64,000 nt of DNA, taken from contig NZ_AP024883.1 of NCBI RefSeq assembly GCF_024346955.1, positions 3,534,001-3,598,000 of the forward strand, read 5' to 3'. Positions within the stretch are counted from its first letter, which is position 1, and each line of letters begins with the position of its first letter. This DNA comes from Vibrio mangrovi. GTDB lineage: Bacteria > Pseudomonadota > Gammaproteobacteria > Enterobacterales > Vibrionaceae. Shown piece after piece: positions 52,101 to 60,483 of this stretch. The translations under genes were made by a program, and so were the position numbers. Under the pieces are notes generated by a model that was not told the origin of the DNA, made no database searches, and saw only the letters and a program-made list of their open reading frames with translations.

Positions 52101-52672
52101 CAGGGAGCCACCTCACCGGATGTTTGCTGAACGCGGGCTGCACTCCCGGTTACCTGATCGGCCTGAACGATGACATGTCTGATTTTATAGATGATCGAAG
52201 GCTGGTATTTAGCACCAAGTGCACTCCATAAATTATGGGTTCGTTCGTAGGGAGAGTTTTCGATTTCAAACTGAAGCTGTTCCAGAGATGGCGGCATATC
52301 CGGGAATAACTGCCGGGTCATTGTCGGATGAGCCTGAAAGAAAGCAATGGTCGCCGATAGAAATTTCAATGCTTCACTATACACATCGAAGTGTGCAGTC
52401 ATCAGAATGTCCAGATTAAACCGGATCGCAGGCTGAATCTGCTGAACGGTATTAGTCGAGTAATCCGGACGGGCACCGCCGTAAAACTGTTTGGCTGTTT
52501 CATGCTCAAGATTAATCAGAGTCAGTACCATTTTGTTCTGGTTACTGAGAGGAACAGAGCCACCGGATTCGACCAGATGATTCATAATCACCGGTTCGCC
52601 ATCCACACCAAACTGATGACTCAACTGCCGGCTCAACACATTCCTGACATAGTTCAATGCTTCATCAATCAC
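52100..52672 (-). CDS. DUF4255/Pvc16-type cap (sheath-tube terminator) protein
   Basis: About 190 residues with the DUF4255 layout: DEALNYVRNVLSRQL, GEPVIMNHL, NKMVLTLINLEHE, and RFNLDILMTAHFDVYSEALKFLSATIAFFQ (cited by parts). Proteins of this family close the distal end of Afp/PVC particles. GTG at 52672 is chosen because AAGGA lies 7 bases before it; a TTG at 52690 would add six residues. It is the first gene of the eCIS operon. Confidence 0.88.
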   Translation of the reverse strand: MIDEALNYVRNVLSRQLSHQFGVDGEPVIMNHLVESGGSVPLSNQNKMVLTLINLEHETAKQFYGGARPDYSTNTVQQIQPAIRFNLDILMTAHFDVYSEALKFLSATIAFFQAHPTMTRQLFPDMPPSLEQLQFEIENSPYERTHNLWSALGAKYQPSIIYKIRHVIVQADQVTGSAARVQQTSGEVAP

Positions 52673-53109
52673 CTGAACATCCTTATTCAAGACGAGTATT
52701 CAAGACGTACAACACCCCATAACATCATATCGATGTATACCCAAAAAAATGTGCTTAAATGTACTGATTAATATGCTTAAATGTGCCGATTGAGGTGAAG
52801 GCATCTGGAATTCAGAACACTGAAATCGACTGAAAATCAATGTATAGGCTTCAATTATGAAACCTAGCACAGTGCTACGCTTTTTCAAATTTATCATCAT
52901 TTTTTTGCTGGCTCTTATATTCGCCACAATGCCCATAAATCGAGGCAGGAAGTGATGCTCAGAGTAATTCATGCAAACTCATCTCATCATGCAAATGACC
53001 CGCAGCCGGAAAGAACATGAGCAAGCATCTATAATGAACGCAGTTTCATGAATACACTTATTTTTAAGACAAATAGTTTTAAGATAGATCGTTTGAAGAG
53101 AGGAATCTT
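52673..53109. other. 437-base promoter region of the eCIS operon
   Basis: AT-rich spacer between divergent genes (eCIS operon on the minus strand, NAD(P)-binding protein on the plus strand). No convincing gene. It holds the pair of direct repeats at 52752-52791 and presumably the operon promoter. A minus-strand frame of 90 codons at 52700-52972 is not supported by any protein-like features. Confidence 0.6.
52752..52791. repeat. two 18-base direct repeats, 22 bases apart
   Basis: TGCTTAAATGTACTGATT at 52752-52769 and TGCTTAAATGTGCCGATT at 52774-52791 differ at two positions. The 22-base period equals about two DNA turns. They lie 80-120 bases upstream of the first eCIS gene, a position suited to a regulator's binding sites. 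Confidence 0.6.
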
Positions 53110-53760
53110 ATGGCAACACAGCGTCATATCGCTATTGCAGGAGCATCAGGTCTGGTCGGGCATTCTATTTTGCTGGATGCACTGGATGATGCTTCGGTTG
53201 AAGAAGTTCATGTCCTGTGTCGCAATCCGGTCAAAGTCAGCCACCCAAAACTTGTAGAGCATCTGGTCGATTTTCAACTGATTCCACCATTACCGAAAAT
53301 CAGCGAAGTCTATCTGGCTGTCGGCACAACCATGCATCAGGCAGGTAGCCGGGAAGCTTTCCGGAACGTTGATCTGGAAATCAATCTGGCAGTCGCCAGA
53401 GCAGCCGTTGCAGCTGGTGCACAACGTATCGGACTGGTCAGTGCGATGGCTGCTAACCCAAAATCATTTTTCTTTTACAACCGGGTAAAAGGAGAGCTGG
53501 AAGAAGCCCTGACAACATTGGCTCCGGAAGGTCTGGTCATTGCCCGGCCTTCACTACTGCTGGGTGACCGTGAAGCGCTGGGACAACCGATCCGGCTCAG
53601 CGAAACCCTCACCATGTATGCCGGGAAAGTGCTTGGTCCGCTCGTCCCACAGAACTACCGTCCGATTCAGGCTCAGAACGTTGCCCGGGCACTGTTGCGC
53701 CATGTTCCCAATGCTGACCGGAAAATTGTTTTATGCTCCGGAGAGATGCAGCCAACCTGA
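53110..53760 (+). CDS. NAD(P)-binding Rossmann-fold protein (atypical SDR)
   Basis: A 216-residue protein with GASGLVGH at the N-terminus (dinucleotide-binding GxxGxxG), VYLAVGTTMHQAGS, RIGLVSAMAA and FFYNRVKGELEEAL, the Tyr-x-x-x-Lys-like YNRVK being compatible with atypical SDRs of the TIP30/YwnB group. The substrate is unknown. AGAGGA precedes the ATG. It is transcribed away from the eCIS operon. Confidence 0.85.
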   Translation: MATQRHIAIAGASGLVGHSILLDALDDASVEEVHVLCRNPVKVSHPKLVEHLVDFQLIPPLPKISEVYLAVGTTMHQAGSREAFRNVDLEINLAVARAAVAAGAQRIGLVSAMAANPKSFFFYNRVKGELEEALTTLAPEGLVIARPSLLLGDREALGQPIRLSETLTMYAGKVLGPLVPQNYRPIQAQNVARALLRHVPNADRKIVLCSGEMQPT

Positions 53761-54124
53761 AACGCAGTCCGGATCCAGAGCGAATATCAGATTTATTGTC
53801 ATCCCCAGAGACCTGAATTCAGATGTCTCTGTGATCTGCTCGGAATAAATTCATCGGTCATACTGCAAATTTCAACACTCAGGGTATATTCGGATCAGTC
53901 AGTCCGGCCAAAACCACAACAACATAAAAAGAACATCAAAATTCCAGTCAGAGAATCAAAAGGAAAACTATCCCCAGACCACTTCAGCTCACCGCTTTAT
54001 TTAGTTTGCTGTTGTCTGGGACTATGAAACATATTGAATATGCAGTTAAATGTTAGCTGAAATCAAATCTTCAATCCGATGATTTGGCTAATAATGTATG
54101 CTTCGTTCTGTCTGGAGGTAAGCC
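53761..54124. other. 364-base gap between the Rossmann protein and the chemoreceptor
   Basis: No coding sequence. It contains a dyad (CAGAGAC at 53806-53812 with GTCTCTG at 53825-53831) that could end the upstream gene, though no T run follows. The right part must hold the chemoreceptor promoter; no unambiguous box was found. Confidence 0.5.
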
Positions 54125-55732
54125 GTGACAATTGCAAAAAAAATGATCCTTTTAGCCGGCGCATTTATGGTGGTTCTGTTCACCGTTTCCGGTATGGGTC
54201 TCTCCGTCTCCCAAAATAGTCTGGATACGGTCAAAAAAATTAATGGAAGTTCGATTCCTTCTTTAAACCTTCTGCACGAACTACGTTCTGATCAGCAGGA
54301 AGTCTCCATCAATCTCTTCAAACATACATTCTTGCAAGACAATCCTACTGTCCGCAAGCAAATCGAAGAAAGGCTGAGTCAGTTGCATGATCAACTCAAT
54401 GACAATCTGGTGGCTTACAAAAAATATCTGATCGATCCCACTGAAACGCAAATGTATCAGGAAGAGCAAAAACTGCTGCAAGAGTATTTGCGCATGCTGA
54501 ACTCTTATTTACAGGAAGCCAAAGCCGGGAAAGTTGCGAGCGAATTAGCAGCCCCCATGGGTTTAAAGCGTGCTGAACTGACGAAAATTTTTACCCGTCA
54601 TCTGGATTTCCGTCTGGAGAAGGCCCACCAGTATGCCCGTCAGAATGAAGAAAAAATTAACAGCCAAATCTACTGGTCGATTCTGGCTATTATTGCCGGA
54701 GCTATCCTGATCGGTGGTATTAGCTTCTTCATCATTACTAGCGTCCGCCGTTCTCTGAACGGAATCCAGCAAGTGATGCAGTCATTTGAACAAAATCAGG
54801 ATCTCAGTATCAGAGCGGATGCCAATGGCAAAGATGAGATCTCACATCTTTCCATCGCGTTCAACCGCATGCTGGAAAAACTGCAACAAAGCTTCGCCGA
54901 AATATCCGGTCAGTCACATCAGTTAACTCAAACAGCATCGTCCATGTATAGCTCTGTTTCTCAGGCAGCGGCGATCTCTGCCCGTCAGAATGATGCCGCA
55001 TCCGGTGTTGCAACCGGCATCGAAGAGATGACGGTCAGTATCTCGGATGTCACCGAACGATCCGGTGAATCACAGCGGCTGGCTGCTCAGACCGGAACAC
55101 TGGCTCAGGAAGGCATTCATGTCATTCAGGAAACCGTAGACAACATCCATACCATTGAAAAAGCGGTTGGCGATGTTTCGGTCAATGTCGACCAGTTAGC
55201 AACCCACGGAGAAAAAATTTCGTCTATTGTTTCCGTGATTAAAGAAGTTGCGGAACAAACCAACCTGCTGGCGCTCAATGCAGCAATCGAAGCAGCCCGG
55301 GCCGGAGAGCAAGGACGCGGTTTTGCCGTGGTTGCCGATGAAGTCCGGAGTCTTGCGGAGCGAACCGCCGATTCAACAACTGAAATCGCGACCATGGTTG
55401 AGGCAATCCGGGAACTCTCATCAGAAACCGTGATGAAGATGAAAGATGCCGAGTCGATGATTCAGAATGGAGTAATTTGTGCCGGACAGGCCAGTGAAAC
55501 TGTCTTACGGATTAGTGAAGCCAGTGAACAATCCATGTCGATGGCAGAAGAAATCGCTCATGCCATGCGAGAGCAGGAAAGTGCCAGTAAAAGCATCGCT
55601 GTCCATATTGAACAAACCGCACAAATGGCAGCCGAGAGCGATTCACTGAGCAGAAATGGGGAACAAACAGCCTCAGAACTGGAAAACCTGGCCAGAGTGA
55701 TGGATCAGGTTGTTGGTCAGTATCGGCTTTAA
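54125..55732 (+). CDS. methyl-accepting chemotaxis protein
   Basis: A 535-residue chemoreceptor. TM1 lies at about 7-27 (ILLAGAFMVVLFTVSGMGL). A four-helix-bundle periplasmic sensor follows, then TM2 near 184-208 (IYWSILAIIAGAILIGGI), a HAMP domain (RRSLNGIQQVMQSFEQ, KDEISHLSIAFNRML) and a signalling hairpin tip EQTNLLALNAAIEAARAGEQ with GFAVVADEVRSLAERT. It would relay a ligand signal to CheA/CheW. The GTG at 54125 is supported by GGAGGT 6 bases upstream. It does not end in an NWETF-type pentapeptide. Confidence 0.96.
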   Translation: MTIAKKMILLAGAFMVVLFTVSGMGLSVSQNSLDTVKKINGSSIPSLNLLHELRSDQQEVSINLFKHTFLQDNPTVRKQIEERLSQLHDQLNDNLVAYKKYLIDPTETQMYQEEQKLLQEYLRMLNSYLQEAKAGKVASELAAPMGLKRAELTKIFTRHLDFRLEKAHQYARQNEEKINSQIYWSILAIIAGAILIGGISFFIITSVRRSLNGIQQVMQSFEQNQDLSIRADANGKDEISHLSIAFNRMLEKLQQSFAEISGQSHQLTQTASSMYSSVSQAAAISARQNDAASGVATGIEEMTVSISDVTERSGESQRLAAQTGTLAQEGIHVIQETVDNIHTIEKAVGDVSVNVDQLATHGEKISSIVSVIKEVAEQTNLLALNAAIEAARAGEQGRGFAVVADEVRSLAERTADSTTEIATMVEAIRELSSETVMKMKDAESMIQNGVICAGQASETVLRISEASEQSMSMAEEIAHAMREQESASKSIAVHIEQTAQMAAESDSLSRNGEQTASELENLARVMDQVVGQYRL

Positions 55733-55754
55733 ACGTAACTTCATACGGAATGAA

Positions 55755-55777
55755 CCGTTGATTCTGTATATCAACGG
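55755..55777 (+). terminator. terminator of the chemoreceptor gene
   Basis: CCGTTGAT and ATCAACGG form an 8-base-pair stem around TCTGTAT, followed by CCTTTCC. It starts 23 bases after the stop codon. The T tract is weak. Confidence 0.6.
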
Positions 55778-55927
55778 CCTTTCCGCTTCCGGAAAGTAAA
55801 TGAAAAAACGCATATATCCGGTTTATGAAATAATTGTTATTACTTCCAAATCATATAGTTATAAAGTTGATACATTCATCACTATCAGATAACATCCTAT
55901 TTTTAATGAAATAAGTTGGTAATAAAC

Positions 55928-56143
55928 ATGACTCAATACAAAGAATATAAAGTGGTTCATATCGTTGAAGGTGGTTGTGGCACCATTCTGCTTGGCGCGA
56001 GTGGTTTACCTGTACAGAAAATGGAAGCCGATCTGAACAGATATGCTGCCGATGGCTGGCAGGTTGTGTTTCAGGTCATTGAACAGAAACGCTTTATGCT
56101 GTTCTGGAAACGTGAAGCGATTCTGCTGACTTTAGGCCGCTGA
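55928..56143 (+). CDS. DUF4177-family small protein
   Basis: A 71-residue protein: YKEYKVVHIVEGG, then LNRYAADGWQVVFQVIEQKRFMLFWKREAILLTL, the DUF4177 pattern in which ADGWQVV is diagnostic. The function of the family is unknown. The chosen ATG starts the conserved beta strand; an upstream in-frame start at 55916 would add four residues. The YidD gene begins within 2 bases of its stop. Confidence 0.75.
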   Translation: MTQYKEYKVVHIVEGGCGTILLGASGLPVQKMEADLNRYAADGWQVVFQVIEQKRFMLFWKREAILLTLGR

Positions 56144-56144
56144 G

Positions 56145-56369
56145 TTGCTGAAGTTTGTCTCTCTTCGTCTGATCCGTCTTTACCAGCGTAAAGGCGGTTC
56201 TAAACAGTTACTCAATATTGAATGTAACTTCGAACCGACCTGCTCGGAATATACCAGACAGTGTATTCAGAAGTACGGTGCGCTGAAGGGCTGGAAGCTC
56301 GGGCTTTCCCGCATCAAGCGTTGTAATCAGCCGGATCTGGTCGAAAAAATTTATGATGAGGTTCCATAA
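56145..56369 (+). CDS. yidD: YidD-family membrane protein insertion factor
   Basis: A 74-residue protein with the YidD core LRLIRLYQRKGG, CNFEPTCSEYTRQCIQKYGALKGWKLGLSRIKRCNQP (cited by parts), including the conserved Cys residues. YidD proteins aid membrane insertion near YidC; here it is away from the usual rpmH-rnpA-yidC cluster, so it is probably a second copy. The start codon is TTG, an unusual choice forced by the lack of an ATG. It overlaps the next gene by one base. Confidence 0.88.
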   Translation: MLKFVSLRLIRLYQRKGGSKQLLNIECNFEPTCSEYTRQCIQKYGALKGWKLGLSRIKRCNQPDLVEKIYDEVP

Positions 56370-56791
56370 TGAGTTCTCTGATGAACTGGCTTGAACCCCA
56401 GGAACAACTCGAAGCCAGAGAAGAACAACTGCGGCAACAGGTCAATGCTCTCTCAGATGCAGAAAGAAAAGCGTTTTATCAGGAGCAGTCGAAGCTCATT
56501 AAAGATCCCGATACTTACGCCACACTCAACTATTTCTTTCTTGGCGGCGTTCACCATCTGTATCTTGGCCGCTATAAACGTTTCATCGCAGAATTGATTC
56601 TGCTGGTGATTGCCATCCTGAGTTTTCTTGCCGGTAGTAACGGGCTGGGAATTGTTATTCTGGTGGCTCTGGCTCTCTATGAGCTTCCTCAACTGTTTCT
56701 CTCCCAGAAAATTGTCCGCCAATATAACGAAGCCAAATCCAGAGAGATCTATGAGCAGATTATCAACTCAGGTTCGCCCTATCGCCAATAA
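56369..56791 (+). CDS. TM2-domain membrane protein
   Basis: A 140-residue protein. A helical, Gln/Glu-rich N-terminus (EQLEAREEQLRQQVNALSDAE) is followed by a TM2 domain: TYATLNYFFLGGVHHLYLGRYKR with two hydrophobic helices (FIAELILLVIAILSFLAG, LGIVILVALALYELPQLFL). The function is unknown. It overlaps yidD by one base (TAATG-type junction), so DUF4177, YidD and TM2 proteins are made from one transcript. Confidence 0.85.
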   Translation: MSSLMNWLEPQEQLEAREEQLRQQVNALSDAERKAFYQEQSKLIKDPDTYATLNYFFLGGVHHLYLGRYKRFIAELILLVIAILSFLAGSNGLGIVILVALALYELPQLFLSQKIVRQYNEAKSREIYEQIINSGSPYRQ

Positions 56792-56910
56792 TCTCTGAGA
56801 GTTTTGCCGTCACATCAGTTTTAACCCTGATGTGACTGGATTTTCAATCACTTCCGCTTGGCTTCATTTCATTCTGTCAGTAAAGTAATGCAATTATTCC
56901 AATAACAGTG

Positions 56911-59900
56911 ATGTTGCAAGATATGGCAGAGACTCAGGCTCAAAACTCCCCGGACTGGCAGGAAGCCCTCGAGCGAATTCAGCAGGTACGGGAAAGTGGT
57001 GATACAAGGCTCGATTTAAGCAGTTTAGACATTCCAACCTTACCCGATGAAATCACCAGTCTCGCCCGGCAACTTACAACCTTAGAGCTGAGATTTTGTG
57101 AAAATCTCAGCAGTTTGCAAGGAGTGCAATCACTCCGACGGCTCACGTCTCTAAATTTAACATGGTGTGAAAGTCTCACTATCCTCACTGAAATCGAATC
57201 ACTCACACAACTCTCCGAACTAAATTTAAGAGGATGCGATAATCTCACCAGCCTCTCAGGGATCGAATCACTAACGCAACTCACCGAACTAAATTTAAGC
57301 AGGAGTGAAAATCTCACCAGCCTCACTGAACTTAACTCCCTGAAGCAATTAACTGGACTCAATTTAAGCAGGTGCGAGAATCTCACCAACCTCTCTGGAA
57401 TCGAATCTCTACAACAATTAACCGAACTGGATCTAAGCTGGTGCGAAAATCTCACCAGTCTCGCAGGAATTGAATCTCTACATCTACTTACCCAACTGAA
57501 TTTAAGCTGGTGCGAGAATCTCACCAGTCTCTCGGGAATCGAATCTCTACAGCAGTTAACCAAGCTGGATTTGACAGACTGTAATGGCCTGAACGACCTC
57601 GAAAGTATTCAACACTTGCAACAACTCACTGAATTGGATTTAAGCTACTGTGAAAAACTCACCAGCCTTAAAGGAATTGAATCATTACAACAACTGACTG
57701 AACTAACACTTAATGGGTGTAGCAACCTAACTAGCCTGCAAGGGCTAGAATCCTTGCAACAACTGGTTAGACTCTGGTTAGACGACTGCAAAAACCTGAA
57801 TGACTTCGAGGCTATTTATCAACTAGAACAACTGGGTAACTTATCTCTTGAACAGCTCAGATTTACAGATGTAAATCGATTTAAATGCTTTCAGAATCTG
57901 GAAGTACTCTATCTGAATGATAATAAACTGAAAGATATTTCTCCGTTAAGCCATTTACCCAACTTACAACAACTGTATCTTAAAAATAATGCCATTCAGG
58001 ATGTTGCTCAATTTCGCCAATTCAGGCAGTTAGAAGATATCCAACTATCCGGCAACCCGTTTGCCAGGCAGTATAACCTACAGTTACCGTCTTCATCCGG
58101 TGACTTTCTTGACAATGATTTAGATACCATCCAGAACCTGCTCTTTCGCTTAGATGACATCAGGGCCGATATTCATCTGCCGGCTAAAGTTTTGTTTCTG
58201 GGTAATCATGCTGCGGGGAAATCGAGTCTGGTTCATTATCTGCAACGTGGTGAACTTTCGGAGCAAAAAGATTCTACCCATATCCTGGATATCCAGCCTT
58301 ATCAATTAGATAAACCGGCTTCAGGTAAAAAACCGGGAAAACGAGCCAGCACTTCCCGACTGCCGGATGCACTGTTTTATGATTTTGGCGGTCAGGATTA
58401 CTATCACGGGATTTACCGGGTATTTATGAGCCAGCAGGCAATTACCTACTTATTGTGGCACGAAGAAAGCAACCATAACCGGCTGGAACAAGATAGCTGT
58501 CAGCGCCCGAACCGTCATTTTACACTCAACTACTGGCTCGGTTACTGGCATCATGCCCATCGTGATTATCAAACGCTTACCACGGATGTAACCAAGAAAA
58601 CACCCGCGCCAACAGCAGTAGAACCGTCTCAGGAGACGAACGAATCCCCTTTAGTTTTAATCCAAACCCGGGCCGATCAAACCAAGGCTTGTCCGATTGC
58701 AAATACTCCGGCCACCAATCAGCACTTTATTTCTCTGCGGGCTCACGAAAACTCCCGTCTGCAACAAACCGGGCTGGATTACTTGCAGGCACAACTTGAT
58801 GCGCTAATTCAGGACAATCAGAAAACCGTACCAGGTGCTACATGGTACGGAGAGTTTCTGAAAAAGATCCTGAAAAAACATCGTCTGAGCCCGAAAAACC
58901 ACTGGAAATCAGACGCTGTCCAGAACTGGATTAATGATTACAAACCAACAGAACCGGACCGGGCACTACGCGAACGCCATCTGAAAACGGAATTCTCCCA
59001 GCTTCATGAACAGGGACTGGTCCTGTATTACCCGAATATCAATCCGGACAAAGTGTGGCTCAATCCGATGGCATTTGCCCATTATGTTCACCACAAAGTT
59101 CTGCAACAGGACCAGATCGAGCAGGATAAAGGTCAGGTTCCGGAATCAGCCTTTAACAGTTACGATCCGGACATTCTCAAAGTACTGGAGCAGGAAAAAG
59201 TGATTTTCTTGCATCAACACGGCCAGCCCAAATACATCATTCCCAATTATCTGCCGCTGGTTAATGAAGACTCCGCAGAATACCGGTTGCTGACCTTCGG
59301 CATACAGGAGTCATTTTCCTTTAATCTGTGGTTTAAAAACTATTTACCGCTTGGTTTAATCAATCAGCTCATCTGCCATTTCGGTAATCTGCCGGATGAT
59401 AAAAAATTCTGGCGTGACCAATTGTTGTTTACGCTGGGACGCAATCATCAGCCCGAAGGGCGAACTCCCAGTCAGGTGCTGATCAAACTAAAATTTGACG
59501 ATCAGCTTCAGGTACAGGTTTACCTCAGTAATCCTGATCCGGAACAACGTCTGCTGCATACACGCTATATCTATTATGTAATTTCGTCCCTGTACTGGGA
59601 TTTAAAACCCTGTGAATCCATCAGTGATTTTGAACCTTACTATCAGGAGTTTCAGCGTACAGGACAGATCCTTTTATCACAGGAACAACTTCAGGATTCC
59701 AAAGGCTCACAATCAAGAAAATCGGAGCATAAAAGCGAAATCGATTCTCAGAAAACCGCAGAATTCCAGCGGATTTATCATGCGCCACCGGCAGATTTAT
59801 TGATTTCTCTCAACGGCCGGGATTTTATCACTGCCACGCAGCTCTCCCGATTAAAAGATGAAACCCGTCTTCCCAGTGTACAGTTTTCCGGAGAACCATC

Positions 59901-60483
59901 ATCGGGTCAGAAGCTGATTGCAGTTGCACCTTTTTCACCCTTTACCCATCGCAGGTTACACCGCATGTTAAAAGTCTTTATCTCGTACTCTCACGACGAC
60001 ATCGATGCACGTCGTGAACTGCAAAAATATCTCATCAACCTTGAACGTGACGGACTGATCGATATCTGGCAGGATGGCATGATTAACACGGGTGACGACT
60101 GGCATCAGAGCATTACCGGGGCGTTAGAACAGGCTGATGTCGTGATTATGCTGGTCAGTCAGAGTTTTATTGCTTCCAGCTATGTACATCAGGTCGAAAT
60201 GCCCAAGGCCATGACTCTGAAAGAGGAAGGAAAAGCGCAAATCTTCCCGATTCTGCTCAGCCAGTGTGATTATCAACACTGGTCAATTATTCCGGAATCG
60301 GTAAGAACGCATATCACATCAGGCAGCGGTCAGCAGGCCAATTCCGTCCCGATGGGGCGTTTTCAGTTTTTCCCGATGAATGAAGAGGAACAGCGTTTAA
60401 CGCCCATTAACCGCTGGCAGTATCCTGAAGATGCCTGGACACAGGTTGCCAACCGGCTACGGGCGTTATCAAAACCAGCCTGA
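56911..60483 (+). CDS. LRR-Roc/COR-like GTPase-TIR protein, NLR-like immune sensor candidate
   Basis: About 1190 residues. Residues 45-395 are leucine-rich repeats, mostly 23 residues long (LTELDLSWCENLTSLAGIES-type units, at least nine nearly alike), then shorter ones. A Roc-type GTPase follows: P-loop GNHAAGKSS near 431, DFGGQ near 491, TRAD near 585. A COR-like winged region occupies about 640-900. The C-terminus is a TIR domain from about 1020 (KVFISYSHDDIDARREL, VVIMLVSQSF, SSYVHQVEMPKAM, where the Glu may be the NADase catalytic residue). It probably senses an infection-related trigger and depletes NAD. The start is uncertain: GTG 56908, ATG 56911 or ATG 56923, none with a good ribosome-binding site. 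Confidence 0.9.
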   Translation: MLQDMAETQAQNSPDWQEALERIQQVRESGDTRLDLSSLDIPTLPDEITSLARQLTTLELRFCENLSSLQGVQSLRRLTSLNLTWCESLTILTEIESLTQLSELNLRGCDNLTSLSGIESLTQLTELNLSRSENLTSLTELNSLKQLTGLNLSRCENLTNLSGIESLQQLTELDLSWCENLTSLAGIESLHLLTQLNLSWCENLTSLSGIESLQQLTKLDLTDCNGLNDLESIQHLQQLTELDLSYCEKLTSLKGIESLQQLTELTLNGCSNLTSLQGLESLQQLVRLWLDDCKNLNDFEAIYQLEQLGNLSLEQLRFTDVNRFKCFQNLEVLYLNDNKLKDISPLSHLPNLQQLYLKNNAIQDVAQFRQFRQLEDIQLSGNPFARQYNLQLPSSSGDFLDNDLDTIQNLLFRLDDIRADIHLPAKVLFLGNHAAGKSSLVHYLQRGELSEQKDSTHILDIQPYQLDKPASGKKPGKRASTSRLPDALFYDFGGQDYYHGIYRVFMSQQAITYLLWHEESNHNRLEQDSCQRPNRHFTLNYWLGYWHHAHRDYQTLTTDVTKKTPAPTAVEPSQETNESPLVLIQTRADQTKACPIANTPATNQHFISLRAHENSRLQQTGLDYLQAQLDALIQDNQKTVPGATWYGEFLKKILKKHRLSPKNHWKSDAVQNWINDYKPTEPDRALRERHLKTEFSQLHEQGLVLYYPNINPDKVWLNPMAFAHYVHHKVLQQDQIEQDKGQVPESAFNSYDPDILKVLEQEKVIFLHQHGQPKYIIPNYLPLVNEDSAEYRLLTFGIQESFSFNLWFKNYLPLGLINQLICHFGNLPDDKKFWRDQLLFTLGRNHQPEGRTPSQVLIKLKFDDQLQVQVYLSNPDPEQRLLHTRYIYYVISSLYWDLKPCESISDFEPYYQEFQRTGQILLSQEQLQDSKGSQSRKSEHKSEIDSQKTAEFQRIYHAPPADLLISLNGRDFITATQLSRLKDETRLPSVQFSGEPSSGQKLIAVAPFSPFTHRRLHRMLKVFISYSHDDIDARRELQKYLINLERDGLIDIWQDGMINTGDDWHQSITGALEQADVVIMLVSQSFIASSYVHQVEMPKAMTLKEEGKAQIFPILLSQCDYQHWSIIPESVRTHITSGSGQQANSVPMGRFQFFPMNEEEQRLTPINRWQYPEDAWTQVANRLRALSKPA

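Noticed and set aside
27087..52672. Contractile-tail prophage
   Set aside because: No capsid, terminase, portal, integrase or lysis genes; an AAA+ ATPase and eCIS-type cargo are present instead.
52700..52972. 90-codon minus-strand frame upstream of the eCIS operon
   Set aside because: Cys/Phe/His-rich low-quality sequence, no ribosome-binding site, and it covers the direct repeats and promoter region.
53806..53831. Rho-independent terminator after the Rossmann-fold gene
   Set aside because: A dyad exists but no T run follows on either strand, so it is noted only within the intergenic entry.
56979..57563. 194-codon frame antisense to the leucine-rich repeats
   Set aside because: It is a repetitive shadow of the LRR codons on the other strand.
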